NCBI GenBank assembly: GCA_009760855.2
Contig: WPIO01000013.1
Coordinates: 25,001 to 89,000 of the forward strand
From: Cristatella mucedo
Taxonomy: Eukaryota > Bryozoa > Phylactolaemata > Cristatellidae
Reading direction: 5' to 3'
DNA length: 64,000 nt
In this document: piece after piece, positions 45,090 through 56,549 of the stretch
How positions within the stretch are numbered: the stretch's first letter is position 1
How the letters are laid out: each line of letters begins with the position of its first letter
Notes under the pieces: generated by a model
What the model saw: the letters and a program-made list of their open reading frames with translations, nothing else
Told to the model about the DNA's origin: nothing
Databases searched by the model: none
Translations under genes and position numbers: made by a program

Positions 45090-46985
45090 AACAGCGTTTG
45101 ATTGCAGTAAGTGTCTGGTTTCGCATAAGCTGTCAATGCGTGGCCACGAAGAAAGTTTGAGTTTAGATGAGCAAAAAATGTTGGAAACTTTTCTTTCCGT
45201 GATCGAGCTTTCTGCTCAGTATGACTTGCTTTTGGACAAGCACCTTCAACGTGCACTTACAAAAATCTAGGGTCAGTTTTTTATTTTTAATCCAAAATTA
45301 AAATAATTCATCCACCTATTTAAACAACGACTTTAAAAAGAAAGTTGTTCACAGATATAGGAAAAACTAGTATGACGGTACTTGTATTTGGTCGACTCAA
45401 ATCCTTATCTAGGACATCGGTAACAGCTTGCCTGAGTCATCAGGCACGTCGATGTGGATTTAAAAAATAAGGATGTTATGATGCAAGAAGCATTTTTAGG
45501 TATTGCTGAGGTACGCTCAAAAGACGTAGCAAGTCTTGAAAAGATAATCCTTAGAGTTTTAAATCCAACAATATCCCATTGGCCAAACTTTGGTCACAAT
45601 GCCATGATAGTGGTGCTGTGATGCCTAGACATATGCCACGGCCTTTAACGGCGAATATGTGCCAGAAATTCCAAGGCATTGCTTCAAGCTGTGACAACGA
45701 CAGTTTAAATTTAGCAAGAGTACACTCTGCTAAACAGAATCCAGTTGTCATAATATTTTTTGGGACACTTGAAAGTCTTTATTCCCTTTTATTCTTTCGA
45801 CACTTCGTGGGGATAAATTGAGCACAGTAATGCTTTTAGCAGTAAAGCTGGAATCTAACACAAGCTGGAGAGCCCGATTAGAAGCTGTCACAGCTATATG
45901 TGAAGGACTTGAAGAACAGGTAGGGCTACTGGAAACCATGTCAGAAGACCTGTCAATGAGCTCTGAAACCAGAAGTGACGCAGCACAGTTGCTTTCAAGA
46001 TTATTAGATTTTAACTTTAATGTTTTACTGGAAATTTGGAACACTATTCTCGGCAAAATTGACCGAATCCAGAAGTAGTTGCAGGATCCTGCGATGAATT
46101 TTAGAGAACCAGCGGCTGATCTTGAATCCCTGAAACAAGAACTAATCGAAACTCACAGCGATTTAAGTAAAAATGCTCCAAAAATTTCCATAGATAAATG
46201 CGCAGCTGGGGCATTAAAACTGAGAGAATAATAACAAAATACTAGCTGATTGAAAAGCCCAATTCAGGATTCGAACCCACGACTTCGGGACCGAGGTCGT
46301 AAAAAGCAACCGCCGTACCTAGTGTGCCCTCACGGCTCAGGCGACGTAAAAGAGTGTCCGGAGAACACATAACAGACGCCGGACTTAAAGCCAAGGAAGA
46401 CATGCGTGTCACGAAAAGCGTGATCAATTGTCTTCAACAAGAGATGTCGGCACAATTTTTGCGAGTAAAGAACATACACATAAAATTTGGATTCCTGTTA
46501 GATAAAAAAACTGAACTCCCTGAAGCCGATACCAACAAATTGCATGAAAGTTGCATGCACTTTGGATCGTTTAATAAGACCAGCGTTAATGGCGAAGAAT
46601 AATTAACAGAGATTAAAGATTGCAAAATATTACTTAGGACGCGAATTGAAAATGTATCAAAACTTCATTGGATGTTCTAAATGTTATTGTTGCTTGTGAA
46701 GATGGTGTATTTCCAAATCTAAGAACTTGTCTCAAATTCATCTAACGGTTATGCTATCATAGCCAGTTGTGAAACAGTCTTTCAGCAAATTAAAACTTAA
46801 TATCATATTTGCGTTTCAATAAGGCAAGACCATTTTTAGCAATTTGGCGCTTCTCAAAAATGAACGGGAACATTGTGAGAACACTAACTTTGATCTCAGC
46901 ATTGATTAATTTGCTACGATGAAGGAAATTCCATCTCGCCTGTACAAGATTTACAAACTTTACCAACTGCATATACTGTAATTAC
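45090..46985 (+). mobile_element. Decayed hAT transposon (ZMYM1/DUF4371-like transposase)
   Basis: Successive broken frames follow the order of this transposase family. First is LSMRGHEES...ETFLSVIELSAQYDLLLDKHL (about 45125-45250), then VMMQEAFLGIAEV (about 45478). Next come 'SCDNDSLNLARVHSAKQ' and 'IIFFGTLESLYSLLFF' (45690-45800), then 'SNTSWRARLEAVTAICEGLEE' (from 45850) and 'RSDAAQLLSRLLDFNFNVLLEIW' (to 46040). The C-terminal dimerisation region at 46700-46970 reads FPNLRTCLKF, VVKQSFSKLKLN and SNLALLKNEREH. Many stops and shifts are present and the copy is inactive. A SINE-B lies inside it at 46224-46340. Confidence 0.75.
46224..46340 (-). mobile_element. Internally deleted SINE-B inside the hAT copy
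   Basis: The left end, ACTAGCTGATTGAAAAGCCC, is the SINE-B tail. It is joined directly to GGATTCGAACCCACGAC (box B), CGGGACCGAGGTCG and the head GTGTGCCCTCACGGC. The middle of the body is missing. The hAT reading resumes after it. Confidence 0.75.
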
Positions 46986-47327
46986 CAGTATAAACGACAA
47001 TAAATAGACAACTAATTATTATTGTTTTTATTTAAAATTACACGATGACCATCTTATACAATTAAATAGTATTTATAATGTTGCAGAACATAACTATTCT
47101 AAGTTGTGATTGTGAATTTAATTTATAATCATTTTTTAAATGTATGCTAAAATTTTGTTTATTTGAAAATTATGGAATAAAAAAGGGTGCCATCGGTGTG
47201 GCTCGTCAGTGGGTGCACAATATCGTGGCAACACCACGGCCCAGGATTAATTGATCAAGAGAGATAGATGTATATATAGATACATATAGAGAAGGATGGA
47301 TGGATGGATGGACGGACAGGCAGATAC

Positions 47328-47695
<368 letters not shown>

Positions 47696-47717
47696 ACTGG
47701 CTATTTTGGTTGAAAGC

Positions 47718-47785
47718 CGCCCTGGTTTGGCCCAGCGGTTACACGGCTCTCGCCCCAACCAAGGTCAAGGTGAACGTATTTGATG
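47718..47785 (+). mobile_element. SINE-A head fragment
   Basis: CCTGGTTTGGCCCAGCGGTTA and CGCCCCAACCAAGGTCAAGG match the SINE-A box A region. The rest is missing. Confidence 0.6.
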
Positions 47786-47842
47786 GCTACCAGCTGGCAG
47801 TTATAATCGCAGGGCATTACAACTATCAACTGTCGCGCAACA

Positions 47843-47871
47843 AGCGTAACCTTCGCAGCGAAGGTTACGCT
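47843..47871. repeat. 14-bp palindrome with 1-nt centre
   Basis: AGCGTAACCTTCGC, A, then GCGAAGGTTACGCT. It lies about 360 bp upstream of the mL64 start codon. Confidence 0.85.
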
Positions 47872-47899
47872 GTCTGCCCTTGAGCGAGAATTGTTTCTA

Positions 47900-48229
47900 G
47901 TCACAAAAATCTTTTACAACGTGCCATCTTGCGAGAGCGAGAGCGTGCGTTAGACATGCCGCAGCGCCGTGTGCTGCCGTCCGGAGCGGCAAGCGCCGGG
48001 TCGGAGGGACGACGCTACTGGTCCCCCTCACAAGTTTGGAGCTGCCGCGGCGCAGCCCATCCTGACTTCAAACTCTAGCGATAATTACGGTGACTAATAC
48101 ACAAATATATGCGGAACACCAGTCAATTGAGGTCAATTTATCGCGTATATCTAAAGGCGCAGCTCATATAGCCAAAAGGTTAACCTCATCGGATACACAG
48201 CGAGCGCACTATTTCATAGTCTTACCAAA
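47900..48229 (+). promoter_or_regulatory. Probable mL64 promoter region
   Basis: GC-rich, CpG-containing DNA directly upstream of the mL64 ATG. It contains GCCATCTTG (47923-47931), a YY1-type motif common near nuclear genes for mitochondrial proteins. The start codon itself sits in CCAAAATGGCTGC, similar to the short-leader TISU/YY1 context. No TATA box is evident. Confidence 0.45.
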
Positions 48230-48544
48230 ATGGCTGCACCTAGGGGTCTGACTTGTGTGATCAGCCGGGTCCTTAGTAGATTTCGCCCCACGCGACCTTT
48301 TAGTACGTCAGCGCCTGGCATGGGTGTGAACGAAGCGGTCGACGAGCTGGACCCGGTTCGAGACATCTCTGGGCTTCGACCAGCTCTAAAGCGCCGGCTT
48401 AGGAAAGAGGTCCCCAAGGAGCCGGACTTCTCCGGACTCCCGTGGATGGATATACAAAAGTGGAGGCGGCGCGTCTATGCTACGCACGGCAGTCAGTCCG
48501 GTCTAGACCCGTCGTTGGCATGGCCCACTGCAGGAGAACTGCAG
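48230..48544 (+). CDS. GADD45GIP1 (MRPL59/CRIF1) homologue: mL64 exon 1
   Basis: 105 codons from ATG to GAACTGCAG|GTTAGC, phase 0. Encodes the presequence and the WPTAGELQ end. The frame continues 40 codons past the donor without homology, which supports the splice. Confidence 0.88.
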
Positions 48545-49237
48545 GTTAGCCGCTGGCGAGTGCCGGTTCAGAGACGCTCGGTGCGCGAACGCCGCCGATG
48601 CTCGTTAACACGAGCGAGCTACATAGTTGGCAGCCTGTTGGGCGGATGCTGCCAACTTGAGTGAACTTATCTTTTAATGGGCGTGTTCGCTGTGCATGCG
48701 TAACAACGTCTGGTGCAGTAGCGCAACTTCCTGGCCAGGCTAATTGTAAATGGGTTGCTATGGCTGCTCTTGCAGCGATTTTGTAAAGCGCCCGAAACCC
48801 CACCGATAGAGACCAATTTCACAGCGGGTGCTTTGTGAATGAGCTATTGTTATTATTATTATTATTTGCTAAAACTCCTTCTCCACATATGCCTATTGAG
48901 GCCGAATCTCTGGCACTGACCGCGATCTGCCTCTACGTGCGTTCAGATTTGCCTACGGTACACTGGCGTCCTTGGGTCCCTGGCGTCGCGTAGTGGTGAG
49001 GCGTTAAGGTTGATAATGGTTCAGTAGTGCAAAGCGAGCAATCATTTCTCAGTAAAAACAAACATGAATTGCTTATTTTACTTGCACCCTAGAAAACTCG
49101 GAATGTATCCATTACCGTGTGAGCTGGTTTCGAGGAAGTAACAGGCTGTTTTGTAGGCTGCTGAGGCAGGCGACCAATCAAACAGACCCAAAGAGCAGCA
49201 TTGACGCCATGTTTATAGATGCGTCTGCTTGAGGACG

Positions 49238-49324
<87 letters not shown>

Positions 49325-49327
49325 CGC

Positions 49328-49395
<68 letters not shown>

Positions 49396-52300
49396 CTTTA
49401 GGCCAAATCTCGGCTTGCACCAAATCTGGGCTTTGAGCCAAACGGAGCTTAGTAACATTGCAATCGCTTCACAAATTTCGGATTGCTGAGACTTCGGTGA
49501 TGTGCAATCTCAATAAAATGGCAATGACCGGTATTATAGATTGCTCAAAGGGACCCAGCCGTCTGACCACTGGTTTGGCCCAGTGGTTAAGGTGCTCGCC
49601 CCGACCAAGGTGTCGCTGAGGTCGTGGGCTCGAGCCCCGTGGCATATGTGACGCCCCTGAATAGAGATCAAGTTCTCTTAGAGTGCTACACAAATGAATT
49701 ATATATAATTATATAATGTCACTCTATACAGGCTAATATGATCTGATAAACAGTGAATCTTTAGGCATAATTTCACCCGTGCAAGTTTCATGCTTAAAGC
49801 CTGCATGTCGTTAGTGGGAAGCTAGTTGGTAGGAAAGCGATCGGGGCTCGACTTGATGAACAAGTTATGTTTGCTTGGAGCGAAACTGTCGGTCAAGCAT
49901 GATTTGGCTTGTTTGGAGTGTACTAGTCTGATAGCACACTGGTTCCTCACAGAGTGGAGCAAAATTGAATGCAGTATGAGATTGTTGTTCACTGAAAATG
50001 TATGCAGTACTATTGCTCCAATGAAAGTAAGATAATTGCCTACAGAGTTTAGGGGGAAAGGTATCGCGGTGTCTGGGGCTGCTTCTGTGCAGGATACCTG
50101 GCATGATGCAAGACGTTATTAACAACTACTCCAAAGCATTGCATTGCAAGCCCAAGGAGTCTCTGTGGAGATGTGATGTTCTTTTCGAACAGGACAATGA
50201 GCTTATGTGTTTGGGTGTAAGGGTGTCTAAAAAAGATCTTGCTGCACTGCTGAATTTAGTTTGGGGCCATTACACTACCGGCGCGACTGAGCCAGTCTTC
50301 AGGCCCGAATCCCATTGAGTGTTTTCTGTGCAAATGTGTATATCTTGATAAAAGGCTCAGAGCTAAGGTTGGTTGTGGCGCATTTAAAGGATCGCTTTCC
50401 TCAAGTCTCGGCCTGACATATGGAGAAAGATTTCGGATCGGACGCTTTCAAAGTAGCTCTTGTTGACAGTTATCGCTTATCGTTGTGATGTAGCTAACTT
50501 CATCTTAGCACCAAAATATTACTATACAGTAACAATTTACTCACATATTACGTTGACTTATTTTATAGACTGCTTGATTAAAGTATGTTGTAACGTTTTT
50601 TCTTCATATCAGAATCTTAACTTTTTTTTGGGCCAGCAGCCATTGTAGGTGGTTTCTTGGGAAGTTTCCATGCTTCTATGCTAGAGTGTCCGGTGTTCAT
50701 GGATGGGTGCTGCGCCGTTTTTATTTTTTGCCAATCAAGAAGCTTGACGACTGCCACACTTCCTACATCTCTCGTTGTTGCCTAGGCGAAGGCAGGCATA
50801 CCCACCGCAGCCGGACAGCGAGAACAGTCCCGACTACGAGCTGTCAAGACGGTGAAGGCGTGGGTGGTTCGGCACTAGTTAGCTCGCCAGATAAGTTCGC
50901 TCGTGTCTCGGGAGTGTTTGCCAATGTAGATGCAGCTTCAGTCTTGAAAGACCAATTGGTGTAAAAGACTTGCCGTTAAGAAGTTCTTGTTGCATCCATG
51001 TGGCAGCTTGGGACAAGTTTGGCCATAGAATTTCCTGAATGCTGTCGTATGTTCATTTCGGGGCATTGTGTGCCGTGAAGAAAGAAGCAATATTTCCAAG
51101 GCGTAGGAATTTGTCCAGTCCTAATGCTCAGCATTCTGTCATCTGCTTGCGTGTGAAAATCGATCGGAACATGATTGAAGTATACAGGTGTTGTCATCAT
51201 GGCTCATGTGTGTGCACGTTCGCTCACACGCGTGTGCACGCGAGCTATTGTATAGCCACTGTGTGCAAGTTGGCTTGTTAGCCAATAGCTGCGGTGGCAG
51301 CTTCTACTGCCGCAAGGCTTGTCTTGCGGGTGTGTGCTGCATGGTGGTGCCCCAGATGTGTGCATGCTTACAAATCAAGGACGACCTAGTTGAGATTTTT
51401 TTGCTGTAAGGCGGTTAGCCATAATCCAACGGCTATCCTGCTCGCTCGCTCGCCACCTAGCGCACAGCGTGCTGCTCGTGGACGCCGGCCGGCGGTGCGG
51501 TGCCTTTCTGCGGCTCAGTTTTGCAGAGCTGCGCGGCCCGTGCGCCTAAGTGGCTCTGCAATTGCGGACGTAGCAGACAGCTCGGCTCGTTTGGCAGCTC
51601 CTGCTTTGCGCGCTGCAAAGCGCCGGCTGAGCGTGAAGCCATCATCGTGCCGGGCGTTGACGCGAACAGGGCAGATGGCTGTGCGAGGTACGGGATGGGT
51701 TTTTGTAAATTTAATTTTAAATGTCATCAAGTCAGGGTAGTTCGTGACGCCAGTTGGTAATGGGTCACGTGCCTTTGGAAGCGTAGGAACGAAAATCGCC
51801 AAACAATTTGAGGTTGAATTTGAATTTGAAAAGTTGAGATAGAACTTGAGGTCAGAGGGTTTTTTCTTAAAGGACTTGAGTCAGCAGAGCGGTTGCTTCG
51901 CTGGCATGCCTGCTGGACACGCTTTCTATGGGCACGACAAAACGAGCTGCCGCGCAGCTCGGCAATGCTGGCGCCATCGCCGCATGCAGCTGACATGCAG
52001 CCGAGCATGCGTGCCACACGCTCGTCTCCCCCTGCCTCGTTTTTGAAGGAGATCATCCGCGACCGGGGGCAGTGGGAGCCCAGCCTGCAGGAGATGCTGT
52101 CGCAGCTGGAGGCCAAAAGGAAAGCCGACAACGAGTTCATGCGCAAGCGCATGACGTTCATAGATCAGCAGATGAAGAAAATGCCTCAGCTCGTCAAAGA
52201 GTACGAGGCGAAGAAGACGAAGCGGCAGCTCGAGATCAAGAAGAAGGTGAGCGCAGCTACCCGCGGCAGCTGCCCGCTGCCGCGGGTAGCTGCCGAAGCT

Positions 52301-54078
52301 GCTGTGGCACTGTGCTCCACGAGCATCCAGTGCAGAGCAGTGCGTGCAGCCTTCGATGCTACGACATCCGGTTCGGTGGCGCCAGCGGTTGATTCTTCTC
52401 ATCCTTTCCTGCCAAAATGCTGCTTCTGCAAGCCTGCAAGGTTAAGGGCGTGGTGCTTTGCGTTCTTACCAGTGCACGATTCGGTGTGCATTACTAACCG
52501 TCACTCAGTGAGTCTTCTTGTGTGCTCGTTAGTGCCTTTTTAAGCATGGCCCTTGTGTGTGCTTAATGATCTTCACATGATCCACTGCAAAGCACCTGAA
52601 TAGAGAGTTGGTTCTCTTAGGGCACTATACACAAGACATTGTTTCCTATATAAACATTTATTTTTATGTATAAGCATATTTATATAAGGTTACTTATATA
52701 GATATATACATACATATTTATATCTCTTAGGGCACTATATGTATATATGTAGGGTATACATAGACACTATGTACTTATATGAAGGGTATTTATATGTATA
52801 CATGTATATACCTCGTAGAGCACTATGCAAAATATTATTATTACATATATGCATTTATCTGTATAAGAAGCTTTATCTAAAGCTACCCATATAAATAGAT
52901 ATATTTCATTCGTATAGCACCTTAAGAGAACTTAATCTATATTCAGGTGCTTCACATATGCCTCGGGGCTCGAGCCCACGACCTCGACCACACCTTGGTC
53001 GGGGTGAGCACCTTACATATATGTTTATATAGGAAACAATGTCTTTTGTATAGTGCCCTAATAGAGCCAACTCTCTATCGAGGTGTATTGCAGTGGCTCA
53101 TGCCAAGGCAATCAAGGACATGCAAGTGTCAGTCATGCTTTAAAAAAAATTCCGAGCAGACTCAAGAAGACACTCAGGGCGATGGCAAGCATGCAAAGCT
53201 GTGAATAAACTACTGTTTATATTTCTCATCTCTCTCTTTGTTCTCTCTCTCTCTGTCTCTCTCCCTCCCTCTTGGCTCTTTTTTGCTCTTTGATGGCTTT
53301 GCAACTCCGAATCTCGTAGTCGAATGCAATTATGCTCTTTTGCAGCACGAATAACTTACCGGCCAGCTCTAGCGTGTGTGGTTCAGAAGGCAAGGTGCTA
53401 TTGACAATTCGATTCGTTGTAGTTATGATGCTGTGTGACCTTGTGTGCAGTATGCTTTGCTTGACATTTCATTTATAACTCGCGAAAGCTTCAGAGGGCA
53501 GAGTCGCATCAAAGCTCCCGCCAAGCATTCTAGCAGTGGCCAGTGGCCCAGGCCGCGGTCCCTTTGCTTTCCTCCTTGCAGCCACACGGGCATCATGTCG
53601 TCCTGCTGCAGTTTAAGCTATTCATTCTTGAGTGGCATTGCAACTGCCCCTATACGTGCCACCGTCATGCCGCCCTTTATGAGCCACAGTTCATCACGTT
53701 CAGTTTAGGTCCGCGCCCCTGCAATCGCACGCGCCCCAGCCGACTCTCGCGCTCCTTCACAGCGATCGCCTATCCTTGAAATCTCAGCCCCTTCTTTGAA
53801 TTCTTTGCCCGCAGGAGGAGAAGCAGCAGAAGCTTCTGGACGAGGCGAGGGAGTTCTATGGTTACAAGGTCGACCCGAGGGATGCCAAGTTCAAGGCCCT
53901 GGTGGAGCAGAAAGCAGCAAAGGAGGAAGAAGAGCGCAAGCAGCAGAAAAAGCTGCAGAAGCAGAACAAGCTGTCGGCCAGGGTGAATGCGGCAGCGGCG
54001 GCAGGCCCTGCTGTGGCGGCAGCGGCACCGGGGGTCACGACAACTCCTTCAGCCGCAGCTGCTGCAGACTCGTCCTAG
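48230..54078 (+). CDS. GADD45GIP1 (MRPL59/CRIF1) homologue: Mitochondrial large-subunit ribosomal protein mL64 (GADD45GIP1/CRIF1 family)
   Basis: A three-exon gene: 48230-48544, 52049-52246 and 53815-54078. The product is 258 aa; the human protein is about 222. Members sit near the polypeptide exit of the mitoribosome and help insert newly made membrane proteins. In the sequence, residues 1-35 form an Arg/Ser/Thr-rich presequence (SRFRPTRPFSTSAPG), followed by 'ISGLRPALKRRLRKEVP' and a WPTAGELQEI block. A long charged helix covers residues 115-225, with the family signature GYKVDPRDAKFKAL at about 185-198. The Ala-rich tail is also typical. Both introns are phase 0 with GT-AG ends (GCAG|GTTAGC, AAG|GTGAGC). 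The start ATG has a good Kozak context. The introns carry SINE, L2 and GT repeats. The assignment is firm from the three collinear exons. Confidence 0.9.
48782..48868 (+). mobile_element. L2-type tail fragment in intron
   Basis: TTGTAAAGCGCCCGAAACCCCACCGATAGAG, then GGGTGCTTTGTGAATGAG and (ATT)n. Confidence 0.65.
49240..49394 (+). repeat. (GT)n microsatellite
   Basis: About 155 bp of GT repeat with a GGGTGCGCGCG interruption, inside mL64 intron 1. Confidence 0.95.
49568..49700 (+). mobile_element. SINE-A copy
   Basis: TGGTTTGGCCCAGTGGTTAAGG (box A), CGCCCCGACCAAGG, CGTGGGCTCGAGCCCCG (box B), GTGACGCCCCTGAATAGAGATCAAG and GAGTGCTACACAAATGAATTATA. One of the best-preserved copies. Confidence 0.85.
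52049..52246 (+). CDS. GADD45GIP1 (MRPL59/CRIF1) homologue: mL64 exon 2
   Basis: 66 codons, phase 0 at both ends, encoding EIIRDRGQWEPSLQEM and the first part of the long charged helix, ending KRQLEIKKK. Donor AAG|GTGAGC. Confidence 0.9.
52253..52293 (+). promoter_or_regulatory. 18-bp GC-rich hairpin directly after a 5' splice site
   Basis: Arms 52253-52270 (GCAGCTACCCGCGGCAGC) and 52276-52293 are perfectly complementary, around a 5-nt loop (TGCCC). The hairpin begins at intron position +7, right after the GTGAGC recognised by U1 snRNA. Confidence 0.85.
52582..53096. repeat. 76-bp inverted repeat pair inside mL64 intron 2
   Basis: Arms 52582-52657 and 53021-53096 match in inverted orientation at 69 of 76 positions, with a 363-bp spacer. 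Each arm is a SINE-A/L2-type tail (GCACCTGAATAGAGAG...GGGCACTATACA) extended by ACATTGTTTCCTATATAAACAT. The shared extension lies outside the tail, so this is an inverted duplication, not two independent insertions. Confidence 0.85.
52902..53016 (-). mobile_element. SINE-A copy (3' two-thirds)
   Basis: TTCGTATAGCACCTTAAGAG, GTGCTTCACATATGCCTCGG and GCTCGAGCCCACGACCTCG are the reverse complement of the SINE-A tail and box B. It lies between the inverted-repeat arms. Confidence 0.75.
53815..54078 (+). CDS. GADD45GIP1 (MRPL59/CRIF1) homologue: mL64 exon 3
   Basis: Acceptor TTCTTTGCCCGCAG|GAG. 87 codons plus TAG at 54076-54078. Encodes EREFYGYKVDPRDAKF-type signature sequence, a Lys/Glu-rich helix and an Ala-rich tail. 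Confidence 0.9.
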   Translation, partial: EEKQQKLLDEAREFYGYKVDPRDAKFKALVEQKAAKEEEERKQQKKLQKQNKLSARVNAAAAAGPAVAAAAPGVTTTPSAAAAADSS

Positions 54079-54157
54079 CCTCGGACCGTAGAGACTTTGC
54101 GTGGGTCGCGCTGTTGATGCATTGCATTATGTCTGCATTTTTTTAAATATCCAATAG

Positions 54158-54163
54158 AATAAA
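54158..54163 (+). terminator. mL64 poly(A) signal
   Basis: AATAAA 80 bp after the stop codon. Confidence 0.75.
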
Positions 54164-54189
54164 AGATGAATACTGCACAACGAAGGCTA

Positions 54190-54660
54190 GACCGTACTGG
54201 TCACGTGATACATTGCTGGCACTGGTATCACAATTACTGTGCATGTGCACTACGTCTTAGTGCTCTGCCGTGTTTATGCATCACGATTTCCGAGTTGCAT
54301 TAATGTTTTAACGTCTAACTATAAATATGAGCTTAGTCGTTCGTAGCCGGATTCACAAAAACTCGTCATAAATGAGCCTCTGGGGGCGGTAGAACATTTC
54401 TGTCTCAGCTGCCAAGACGTCTGAGTGGCTGATGCAGCTTTCAGCATTGTCTAATGCTTAGCTGGTAGGCTGATAAGTGCTGGCCACTATTGCCTCACAC
54501 CTTTGACCAGTGCTACACTTACACTGTATGTGCTTTTTTAGCCACTGGCAGTAGTCGTAGTCAAGTCACTTGTAATGGCTCGTGATCACGTGACGTAACC
54601 AGTCACTGTCACGTGCAGCTTGTCGCGTGATCACGTAGTGCGATAAGCAGCACGTGACCA
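54190..54660. promoter_or_regulatory. Cluster of CACGTG/CACGT motifs between the two genes
   Basis: GGTCACGTGATA (about 54199), GATCACGTGACG (about 54584), GTCACGTGCAG (about 54609), GATCACGTAG and GCACGTGACC (about 54648) lie in the gap after the mL64 poly(A) signal. They match E-box/CLEAR-like sites by sequence only. Confidence 0.4.
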
Positions 54661-55262
54661 ATTGCAAGCACCAAGCCGTGTCATGCCAATGAATCCAAGC
54701 TCTCCTCCTAAGTGACGACACCTTGTCTTACCAAGTGACGTTTCTTGTCCTTCCAAGTGAATACACATTGACAGCATTAAAGGTGCCTGTTTTGGGAGCA
54801 GCCTGTGCTCAAGCAAGCCGATCGCTTCCTTGCTGAGCTATCAGGTGCAGCGCCCTCTAGTGGCCACAGGCTGCTAGCCTTGTGACGGCGAACCTCGGGC
54901 AACTGCTGGCTTCCCAGGTAATTGCTTGCCCAGCTATGTCAGCCCAGCACTTCTCACTGGCTTCTTTGCCTGCAGTCGGCCTGATCAGATATCATCTTTC
55001 CTCTATGTTACATGGACCAGACTATGCATTATACTCCAGCAACAAATATATATAAGCAAACCGGCTTTTGCCAGACAGAGAGAGAAGGCAGCGGCTTTGG
55101 AGGGTCGTAGTGCGGCTGTCCCCTACGAAAACCGGTCCCCCCTCGTGTACACACACTGTGTGTACTGCACCACTTCCGGACTGAGACAGTCTACGAGCAT
55201 ACATATGCCGATAGGCAGGTTTGGCGGATCACAAGGAGGTGAGCACATCTGTTGGAATGGTG

Positions 55263-55268
55263 TTTATT
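55263..55268 (-). terminator. Kelch gene poly(A) signal
   Basis: TTTATT on the + strand reads AATAAA on the - strand, 160 bp after the Kelch stop codon. Confidence 0.65.
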
Positions 55269-55427
55269 TCGCGACAATGCATGTTTCGTTGGGCACATTT
55301 GTTGGAATGGTTTCACTTGAGGGACAATTCATGGTGTGCAGCTTAGGACCATTGCTCGAGCATTGCCATCAGCCCTTGGGCGCCGCCCTCCTGCGCTGCT
55401 GCTGCTGCTCCAACAGCTCTACAGCAG

Positions 55428-55627
55428 CTAGGGCAGCTCCAGCAGCCATTCGTCGGACAGCCTCTGGTTCGTCGAGTCCAGGCCTCCGTGCAGGAACCAG
55501 CCGCTCTGTGTCATGGCCGACGCCAGCCACCCACGAGCGACAGGCGCCTCGCCTGTCGGCGTCAGCTTCTGCCAGCCTGCGTCGACGTCAGCAGGGTCGA
55601 ACACCTCCACTTGGTTGTAGAAGGCTC
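55428..55627 (-). CDS. Kelch gene exon 3
   Basis: Acceptor TTCGTTTCCAG|GAG. Encodes AFYNQVEVFDPADVDAGW to LLELP and a TAG stop at 55430-55428. A phase 1 join makes Gly267 from G plus GA. Confidence 0.87.
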
Positions 55628-56514
55628 CTGGAAACGAAGCGAACGACTGCTGCTGCGCCCAGTGGCTAAAGCGGCATGCATTCGCAGAGCAAATCGGCAC
55701 GATTCTGTCATGTTCGACATCCGAAAACAAGAGAGCGCACACACGCTTTTTGACCATACAAGCGTTTTGCTGCAGCTGCCGCTCTTTCAGCTATAAACTC
55801 GAAATCGCCTGCAATCGGGTAGTGGTGCAGTGGTGGCCTGGGGTAGGCGGGTCGTCGAACTGTCGTACCGTAACGAAGGAGCTAGACCGCTATCATTAAT
55901 GAGTACACGAATGCCCGCCTGTATGACTGCCGATCGTGGCTCGGGTCATCCTTTCGAATGCATGACTTGCAATGCAACAGTGCCATCTCGATCTCGGCTT
56001 TCCGAGGCAGGTCCATAATTGAGACGATCTACTTAACCGAACTCGCATCTGGACAGCTACGACGAGACGAGGCATGCCGCCGTTTGCATCGTGCCCGAGC
56101 AATGATTTCGTCGCGTGAATGCTGACGTCGGGCCCTCCTTCGCACTTCCACGCTCCCAAAGCCTGGAACTCACTCCCGACTTGCGTCACAACATCCCCTG
56201 ACTTGACCACATTTAAAAAGAACTTGACAACGCACCTATTTATGACAGCATTTAGTGGGTCCCTGTGATTCGTGCTTTATGTGCTTATGCATGCTGACAC
56301 TGTGCATGCTGCCACTAACCACACTTGCATGCTGACCCTGTGCATGTCACCCCTAATCATGCTATTCATGTTTTTTATCAAGCATGATATTACACACCAT
56401 TCAATCGCATTTCCCTTTGCAGCAAAAATGTAAGGCATTTCCCTTTGCAGCAAAAATGTAAGGCGCCTAGAAAGAGATTGAGTCCTCTGAGGGTGCTTCA
56501 TCAAGTGCATTATG

Positions 56515-56549
<35 letters not shown>

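Larger units (their letters stand above)
48545..52048 (+). other. mL64 intron 1 (3504 bp)
   Basis: Contains an L2-type tail (48782-48868, +), a GT microsatellite and a SINE-A copy. ORFs at 49826-50318 have no recognisable domain. 51420-51690 is GC-rich. The acceptor is TTTTTGAAG|GAG, with a modest pyrimidine stretch. Confidence 0.8.

Noticed and set aside
49826-50318. Possible extra exons or gene in mL64 intron 1
   Set aside because: The two ORFs (69 and 71 codons) have natural-looking composition, but I see no known domain, clear splice sites or match to the mL64 family. Left unannotated.
54926-55669. 247-codon + strand ORF over the Kelch last exon
   Set aside because: Shadow of the - strand Kelch exon plus flanking DNA. 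The - strand reading has clear Kelch blades and splice sites.
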